Shown piece after piece: positions 58,836 through 64,000 of a stretch of DNA of 64,000 nt (position 1 is its first letter; the number at the start of each line of letters is the position of its first letter). The DNA is from Lachnospiraceae bacterium (GTDB taxonomy: Bacteria; Bacillota_A; Clostridia; Lachnospirales; Lachnospiraceae), in the NCBI GenBank assembly GCA_009911175.1, contig QXWX01000002.1, positions 62,001 through 126,000 on the forward strand, given 5' to 3'. Under the pieces are notes generated by a model. It was not told where the DNA came from. It searched no databases and saw only the letters and a list, made by a program, of their open reading frames with translations. The position numbers were made by a program, and so were the translations under genes.

Positions 58836-59642
58836 TCACGATTCATAACTGACCGGCTTCTGCAGCTCCGCCTTTTTGGCAGGCCAGTAATTGGCCGCCA
58901 GAAGCACCACAAAAACAAACACAAAGATCATCGTAGACAGCGCATACATCTCCGGCTTGATCCCTTTTCGGATCTCTCCGTAGATCATGGTGGACAGTGT
59001 ATTGACCCCGGCCCCCTTCGTAAAATATGTGATCACGAAGTCATCCATGGACATGGTAAATGCCATGAAAAATCCGGCCACGATTCCGCTGGCCAGCTGG
59101 GGCAGAATGACCTTGAAAAAGGCATACACCGCATTGGCCCCCAGATCCCGGGCCGCCTCATAGAGGCTCACATTCATCTGCCGGATCTTCGGCATGACGC
59201 TCAGGATCACATAGGGGATATTAAAGGTAATATGCGCCAAAAGCACGCTGCCGAACCCCAGTGGGATAAAATGCACGAACCAGAGCATCAGCGCGATCCC
59301 GGTCACGATGTCCGCGTTCAGCAGCGGGATATTGGTGCAGATCATCATGATCTGATAATTTTTCTGTCGCATGGCATGGATCCCCAGAGCGCCCAATACA
59401 CCGATCACCGTCGCAATCAGCGCCGAGGCTGTCGCCAGCACCAGTGTTGTCACAAGCGCCTCCATGATCTGCCCGTTGGAAAATAATTTCCCATACCACT
59501 GCAGTGTAAAACCGCCCCAGGTCACCCGGGACCTGGAATTATTGAAGGACAGCATGACCAGCACCAGGATCGGCGCATATAAAAACAAAATGATCAGGCC
59601 GATGTAAAACCGGCTCAGAAATCCTTTCAGCTTTTCTACCAT
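58836..59642 (-). CDS. potC: Spermidine/putrescine ABC transporter permease PotC
   Basis: 268 aa, six membrane helices, with the EAA-loop motif SLYEAARDLGANAVYAFFKV (about residues 157-176) that docks onto the ATPase. FMAFTMSMDDFVITYF is typical of PotC. Overlaps the end of potB by 7 bp. Confidence 0.95.
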   Translation of the reverse strand: MVEKLKGFLSRFYIGLIILFLYAPILVLVMLSFNNSRSRVTWGGFTLQWYGKLFSNGQIMEALVTTLVLATASALIATVIGVLGALGIHAMRQKNYQIMMICTNIPLLNADIVTGIALMLWFVHFIPLGFGSVLLAHITFNIPYVILSVMPKIRQMNVSLYEAARDLGANAVYAFFKVILPQLASGIVAGFFMAFTMSMDDFVITYFTKGAGVNTLSTMIYGEIRKGIKPEMYALSTMIFVFVFVVLLAANYWPAKKAELQKPVSYES

Positions 59643-60475
59643 ATTGCCGACCCCTTTCCTTCCACATCATTTTTCGTAGTAAATGCCATGCTGATCAGGA
59701 CAAAGATCATCAGGGAAACCGACAGTCCGGATCCCAGATTCCAGTTGGAGTTCTTTGTAAATTCCTGTTCGATGATGTTTCCGATCAGCTGCAGCTTTCC
59801 TCCGCCCAGGATATCCGAGATCACGAAGGACGTCATGGACGGAACAAATACCATCACGATCCCGCTTAAGAGTCCCGGTATGGACAGCGGAAAGATGATC
59901 TTCCGGAATACCGTAAAGCCGTTGGCTCCCAAATCCCTTGCCGCCTCCATGATATCCTCATCGATCTCCGCCACCGCGTTGAAGATGGGGAGCACCATAT
60001 AGGGAAGATAGTCATACACCACCCCGATCATAATGGCCGTCCCCGTATTGGCCAGCGGCAGAGCATCAAGCCCCAGCTTCGTCAGCAGAAAATTCAGGAT
60101 CCCGTTGTTGGACAGGATCATCTGCCATGCCAGGATCCGCAGGATGAAGTTCATCCACATCGGAAGGATCAGGATAAACATGGTAAATCCCTGTCTTCCC
60201 ATGCCTAAGTATCTCAGGGCCAGCACGAGCGGATAGGACAACAGGATGCAGATCAGGGTACACCCAATGGCGATCTCCAGCGAAAAGACCATTGCCTTTA
60301 GATGGATCGGTTCAAAAATGGCAACGATATTTTCCAGGGAGAATCCACTCTCCCGGCTGGTCAACGCATATTTAAAAATCACACCTAGAGGGATCACGGT
60401 AAAGCCGATGACCCATACAATGTAGGGGGAGGACAACCATGTCCGCCTGTTTACGGATTTTGCACGATTTATCAT
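59636..60475 (-). CDS. potB: Spermidine/putrescine ABC transporter permease PotB
   Basis: 279 aa, six membrane helices. EAA-loop region EDIMEAARDLGANGFTVFRK (about residues 173-192) and the FVPSMTSFVISDILGGG segment identify PotB. The start at 60473-60475 follows AGGAGGT; the 26-codon longer frame is rejected. Separated by 131 bp from potA. Confidence 0.94.
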   Translation of the reverse strand: MINRAKSVNRRTWLSSPYIVWVIGFTVIPLGVIFKYALTSRESGFSLENIVAIFEPIHLKAMVFSLEIAIGCTLICILLSYPLVLALRYLGMGRQGFTMFILILPMWMNFILRILAWQMILSNNGILNFLLTKLGLDALPLANTGTAIMIGVVYDYLPYMVLPIFNAVAEIDEDIMEAARDLGANGFTVFRKIIFPLSIPGLLSGIVMVFVPSMTSFVISDILGGGKLQLIGNIIEQEFTKNSNWNLGSGLSVSLMIFVLISMAFTTKNDVEGKGSAIW

Positions 60476-60606
60476 CTTATCACAACCTCCTGCTTCCTCT
60501 TTTTCCACTTGCCTCAGACATAACCGCCTTCCAGCAGCTCGTATAGGATCCAAAGCTGCCTGGACAATTTTTTATATGTCTATTCGGATATCCCCGGCGG
60601 TCTGTT

Positions 60607-61680
60607 CTACGCATCCTCCCGCACGGCCTCCGCATCCTCGGAATGGGGCTTATGCATGATCTGGATGTTGTCCGGCAGGATCGTCATCCCCACCACAGAG
60701 CCGATCTGGGCCGGATTGACGCTCTGGACGATCCAGTCATATTCCCCGGCGCGCACCTTGATCTCGTAAAATGCCCCCTTGAATATGATGGAAACGACCA
60801 TCCCTTTGAGATACCCGTCCTCCTCCTTCACGATCACCAGATCTTCCGGACGGATAACCACATCCACCAGCTCATCCCTGGCAAACCCGGTATCCACACA
60901 GGGAATCGGCACATTCTGGATCTGTACGAGGCAGTCCTCTTTCATGATCCCGTCGATGATATTGCTGTCCCCGATAAAGTCTGCCACAAACGCGTTCTGC
61001 GGTTCATCGTAAATGCTTTTGGAGGTTCCCATCTGCTGGATGATCCCTTTGTTCATGACAACGATGCGGTCCGACATGGTCAACGCTTCCTCCTGGTCGT
61101 GGGTCACATAGACAAAGGTGATCCCCACCTCCTGCTTGATCTTGATCAGCTCCCTCTGCATGCCATGGCGCAGCTTCAGATCCAGCGCCCCCAGAGGCTC
61201 ATCCAAAAGCAGGATCTTCGGCTCATTCACGATGGCCCTTGCGATCGCCACCCGCTGCTGCTGCCCTCCGCTTAGGGAATCCGGCATCCGGGTCTCATAG
61301 CCGTCCATATTGACCAGCTTTAAGGCATAGCGGATCTTATCCTTGATATACTGCTGGGTCTTCTTTTTCAGCTTTAACCCAAAGGCGATATTTTCCGCCA
61401 CGTCCATATGAGGAAACAAGGAATATTTCTGAAAAACCGTATTCACATTCCGTTTATCCGGAGAAAGTCCGGTGATCTCCTTTCCCTCAAATAAAACCCG
61501 CCCCTCATCCGGCTTCTCAAATCCGCCGATAATACGCAGGGTCGTAGACTTCCCACATCCGGAAGGCCCCAAAAGTGTAATAAATTCATTCCGCCCGATC
61601 TCCAGATCCAGGTGGTTCAAGATCTGTTTCCCATCAAATGATTTGCTGACGGAATCCAGCTGCAGTATCACATCCTTCAT
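60607..61680 (-). CDS. potA: Spermidine/putrescine ABC transporter ATPase PotA
   Basis: 357 aa. Walker A GPSGCGKST (about 36-44), signature LSGGQQQR, Walker B ILLLDEPLGALD, H-loop THDQEEAL, and a C-terminal TOBE domain (about 270-340). Energises polyamine import. Start taken as the second of two nearby ATGs (61678-61680) because AAGGAGG lies at correct spacing from it. Directly follows the HTH-cupin regulator. Confidence 0.96.
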   Translation of the reverse strand: MKDVILQLDSVSKSFDGKQILNHLDLEIGRNEFITLLGPSGCGKSTTLRIIGGFEKPDEGRVLFEGKEITGLSPDKRNVNTVFQKYSLFPHMDVAENIAFGLKLKKKTQQYIKDKIRYALKLVNMDGYETRMPDSLSGGQQQRVAIARAIVNEPKILLLDEPLGALDLKLRHGMQRELIKIKQEVGITFVYVTHDQEEALTMSDRIVVMNKGIIQQMGTSKSIYDEPQNAFVADFIGDSNIIDGIMKEDCLVQIQNVPIPCVDTGFARDELVDVVIRPEDLVIVKEEDGYLKGMVVSIIFKGAFYEIKVRAGEYDWIVQSVNPAQIGSVVGMTILPDNIQIMHKPHSEDAEAVREDA

Positions 61681-61691
61681 TGACATCCTCC

Positions 61692-62240
61692 TTAAAAGCT
61701 TGGGGGGCTGCTGATCCATAGAATGGACGAAACCTTTTTACAAGCCGAACTTATCCTGTGTTTTCTGTTAGCCGGAAAGATAAAGGAATCGCCTTTCCGT
61801 ACCGTATACTTTTCATCTCCGTAATGTACCTGGATCTTGCCGTCCAGCACGTAGCCGAATTCCTCCCCCTCGTGGGGTTTGTCAACCGGCATGGACTGTC
61901 CCGGCTGGAGCCGTACCAGGATCGGCTCCAGACTCCTGCTCTGCGCCGTCGCGATCAGCCAGGTGATGCTGTTGCCGTCCTCGTCTTCCTTCTCAAAATA
62001 ATCCTCTTTTGGAAATACGATCTGCAGGTCATCCTCATCATGGAAAAAATCCGAAAGATTCGTTCCCAGGCATTCCACGATATCCAGAAGGGTCGATACC
62101 GAAGGCGCCGTCAGCCCTCGCTCCAGCTGGGAGATGAACCCCTTCGTCAGCTCTGTCCGGTCCGCCAGCTCTTCCTGTGTCAGGCCGTTCTGATTGCGCA
62201 GATTACGGATTTTCATGCCGATCTTTTCTTCAATACTCAT
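61692..62240 (-). CDS. XRE-HTH and cupin domain regulator of the pot operon
   Basis: 182 aa. Helix-turn-helix (residues 8-65, including LTQEELADRTELTKGFISQL) followed by a cupin sensor domain (about 105-178, PVDKPHEGEEFGYVLDGKI). This PuuR-like layout next to potABCD is common, and it probably senses polyamines and controls their uptake. 11-bp gap to potA. Confidence 0.9.
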   Translation of the reverse strand: MSIEEKIGMKIRNLRNQNGLTQEELADRTELTKGFISQLERGLTAPSVSTLLDIVECLGTNLSDFFHDEDDLQIVFPKEDYFEKEDEDGNSITWLIATAQSRSLEPILVRLQPGQSMPVDKPHEGEEFGYVLDGKIQVHYGDEKYTVRKGDSFIFPANRKHRISSACKKVSSILWISSPPSF

Positions 62241-62307
62241 AGTCTCCGACTTCCTTTTTATTTGTACAGTTCCTTAGGATTACTAAACTTTTTATTTACC
62301 ATAATCA

Positions 62308-62335
62308 ATTATACATATACTAAGTCAAAAGTCAA
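62308..62335 (-). promoter_or_regulatory. SigA-type promoter of the regulator-potABCD operon
   Basis: Minus strand TTGACT, 16-bp spacer, TATAAT, about 70 bp before the regulator start codon. Confidence 0.65.
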
Positions 62336-62340
62336 CATAA

Positions 62341-62384
62341 AAAAAACAGGCTTTTGCGATTTTACTTGCAAAAGCCTGTTTTTT
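62341..62384 (-). terminator. Terminator after the nucleoside kinase gene
   Basis: Perfect 17-bp stem (AAAAAACAGGCTTTTGC and its complement) with a 10-nt loop; A6/T6 ends allow both directions. It lies 7 bp past the kinase stop. Confidence 0.9.
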
Positions 62385-62391
62385 ATGTACT

Positions 62392-64000
62392 TTATAGCTG
62401 GAAGCATCCCCCGCCGATAAATTCTCTCAGCAAGGATTTCGCCGGCACAAAATCGCTTTCGATCCCCACAAAGTAATCAAAAAACTTCAGCAGTCTCTTC
62501 GCCTCCGCATATTCCGCGCTGTCCTTCTCCACGCCGAACAGCCGGGGCTCCACATACTGCTTGAGCACCGCCAGCTCATAGAGCAGTGAGGAATTAAACA
62601 TCACATCCGCTTCCTCCTGATAAGGAAAGATATTCGCCTCCTCCCCTCTTCTCACCGACCTCCACATGGCGATAGTCTTCTGGGCGGAATTTCCACGGGT
62701 TCTCGCGTCCCGCACGATCCGGCGGATCAGCCGCCCGTCGGTGGACGGGATCCGGTTATGCTCATCGACATTCAGCTGCGTCAGCGCACTGATATAGATC
62801 TTAAACTTATTGGCATCGTCCAGCGTTTCCGTCAGCTTTGGGTTCAGACAGTGGATGCCCTCAATGACCAGGATATCATTCTCCCCGAGCTTCTTCGGCT
62901 TCGTGGAGCGGTTCTGCTTTCCGGACTTGAAGTCAAAGACCGGAAGATACACCTCCTCGCCGTTGAGCAATGCCTGCATATCCTGATTGAACAGGTCCAC
63001 ATCAATGGCTTCCAGACATTCAAAATCATACTCCCCGTTGGCGTCCCGGGGCGTTTTTTCCCGGTCCACAAAGAAGTTGTCTACCGCGATCGGGTGCGGC
63101 ACCAGCCCGTTGACCCGAAGCTGAATGGACAGACGATGGGAAAATGTAGTCTTTCCCGAGGAAGATGGTCCTGCGATCAGAACAAATTTTACATCCGGCC
63201 GTTCCGCGATCATCTTTGCGATCTCCGCGATCTTCCGCTCCTGATGCGCCTCCTGGACCAAAACCATTTCCTGCATGTTACCCTTTGTCACCGCGTCGTT
63301 GAGCATTCCCACCGTATCAATCCCCTGCTGGTCCCCCCAGGCAACGGATTCGCGGAGTACCTGGAACAGCTTCCTGTGAGGCTCGAAGGGCGGCACCGCG
63401 TTCGGCTGATTCATGGTCGGCATCTGGATCACAAATCCGTCCTCATAGAGATGAAGCGAAAAATATTTCAGATATCCGGTATCCGGAACCATATATCCGT
63501 AAAAATAATCTTCAAACTTTTTGATGCTGTAGATATTCACCCTGGATACCCTGCGGTATTCAAACAGGTGCTCCTTATCATACATCCTATGCCTGCGGAA
63601 CAGTTCGATGGCATCGTTGGTATGTACGGAGCGTTTTTGGATCGGCACCTTCTCCTCCGCCAGCTCCCGCATCCTAGCATCCACCTTTTCCAGAAATGCC
63701 TCGTCCACCGTCACGTTTCCTTCCACCGTGCAGTAGTAGCCCTTGCTTACGGAGAAATGGATCCGCACCCGCTCCACATTGTCATATCCGCCTACATTAT
63801 GTACCGCCTTCACCAGCAGAAGGCACATACTCCGCTTATAGGTCTCATGTCCGATATGGTGCGCCGTCGTGATAAATCCAAGCTCGCAGTCCTTTTTCAG
63901 ATGCTTATTCAATTCCTGGAGCTGATACTTGTTGACATACACCAGAACAATGGGATGCGGATACAGATGCTGAAATTCCTCCGCGATCTCCCGGTATGTC
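62392..64000 (-). CDS. Uridine kinase-like nucleoside kinase (5' end beyond window)
   Basis: 535 residues are visible and the frame remains open at the right edge (reads YREIAEEFQHLYPHPIVLVYV before the first in-frame GTG), so the start is missing. The N-terminal half resembles the TGS/second additional domain of threonyl-tRNA synthetase (HHIGHETYKRSM-type segment). The kinase domain begins near residue 265 of the visible part with P-loop GPSSSGKTTFSH, then DNFFVDRE and a RRIVRDARTRG lid. Family members phosphorylate uridine or related nucleosides; this two-domain form is common in Clostridia. Preceded by no visible partner. Confidence 0.88.
   Translation of the reverse strand, partial: TYREIAEEFQHLYPHPIVLVYVNKYQLQELNKHLKKDCELGFITTAHHIGHETYKRSMCLLLVKAVHNVGGYDNVERVRIHFSVSKGYYCTVEGNVTVDEAFLEKVDARMRELAEEKVPIQKRSVHTNDAIELFRRHRMYDKEHLFEYRRVSRVNIYSIKKFEDYFYGYMVPDTGYLKYFSLHLYEDGFVIQMPTMNQPNAVPPFEPHRKLFQVLRESVAWGDQQGIDTVGMLNDAVTKGNMQEMVLVQEAHQERKIAEIAKMIAERPDVKFVLIAGPSSSGKTTFSHRLSIQLRVNGLVPHPIAVDNFFVDREKTPRDANGEYDFECLEAIDVDLFNQDMQALLNGEEVYLPVFDFKSGKQNRSTKPKKLGENDILVIEGIHCLNPKLTETLDDANKFKIYISALTQLNVDEHNRIPSTDGRLIRRIVRDARTRGNSAQKTIAMWRSVRRGEEANIFPYQEEADVMFNSSLLYELAVLKQYVEPRLFGVEKDSAEYAEAKRLLKFFDYFVGIESDFVPAKSLLREFIGGGCFQL

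Noticed and set aside
63940..63942. GTG as start of the nucleoside kinase
   Set aside because: The frame stays open and homologous-looking to the window edge, so this GTG is an internal valine codon and the gene is cut by the window.

Overview
The window looks like a chromosomal core segment from an anaerobic, spore-forming Clostridia, most likely a gut Lachnospiraceae. The evidence is moderate GC (roughly half), spore genes (alpha/beta SASP, YlbJ, GerW), a clostridial Rnf operon, an IspH-ribosomal S1 fusion, a sodium-pump decarboxylase operon, and eukaryotic-type isocitrate dehydrogenase. The genus cannot be fixed from sequence alone. Most genes lie on the minus strand; only ylbJ, rpmB, apbE and aroC are on plus. 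I saw no rRNA, tRNA, CRISPR array, transposase or prophage gene. Two genes run off the edges: an RsmF-like methyltransferase on the left and a uridine-kinase-like protein on the right.

Layout. 1-6.9 kb: RNA methyltransferase, M23 peptidase, PepD dipeptidase, then ylbJ/coaD/rsmD and a SASP gene. 7-12 kb: recG, a FakA-like kinase and its Asp23 partner, rpmB. 12-23 kb: sporulation and envelope genes (gerW, DUF2953), then the division/recombination run ruvA-ruvB-zapA-U32-ftsW-pbpA (written in transcription order). 22.5-31.7 kb: redox block with a Gx transporter, a NusG_II protein, ApbE, a ZIP transporter, an XRE membrane regulator and rnfCDGEAB. 31.9-37.7 kb: pepP, a flavoprotein, cmk and ispH-rpsA. 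37.8-43 kb: a five-gene biotin-dependent sodium-pump operon with two different carboxyltransferases. 43-52 kb: gntR-icd and leuB-ilvD-ilvB-serC-serA. 52-57.6 kb: yajC, tgt, a large L,D-transpeptidase and aroC. 57.7-62.2 kb: polyamine uptake (regulator-potABCD). 62.4 kb to the end: nucleoside kinase.

The genes fit a fermentative energy economy. Rnf couples ferredoxin:NAD+ electron transfer to an ion gradient, ApbE probably attaches FMN to RnfD and RnfG, and the decarboxylase operon also pumps sodium. Isocitrate dehydrogenase, serine and branched-chain amino acid enzymes supply biosynthesis.

The most unusual sequence structures are two unrelated-in-sequence but similarly built palindromic elements (7001-7194 and 52769-52915). 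Each has 14-bp terminal inverted repeats matching at 13 of 14 positions, three internal hairpin arms, and perfect 8-bp flanking direct repeats. Each sits 0-2 bp beyond the stop codon of a minus-strand gene (recG, tgt). They look like small non-autonomous mobile elements (MITE-like) or mobile structured RNAs. Other points are an internal start with an excellent ribosome-binding site at the IspH/S1 junction, an OadG subunit fused to a lipoprotein domain, and an identical-core palindrome at the gntR and rnf promoters.
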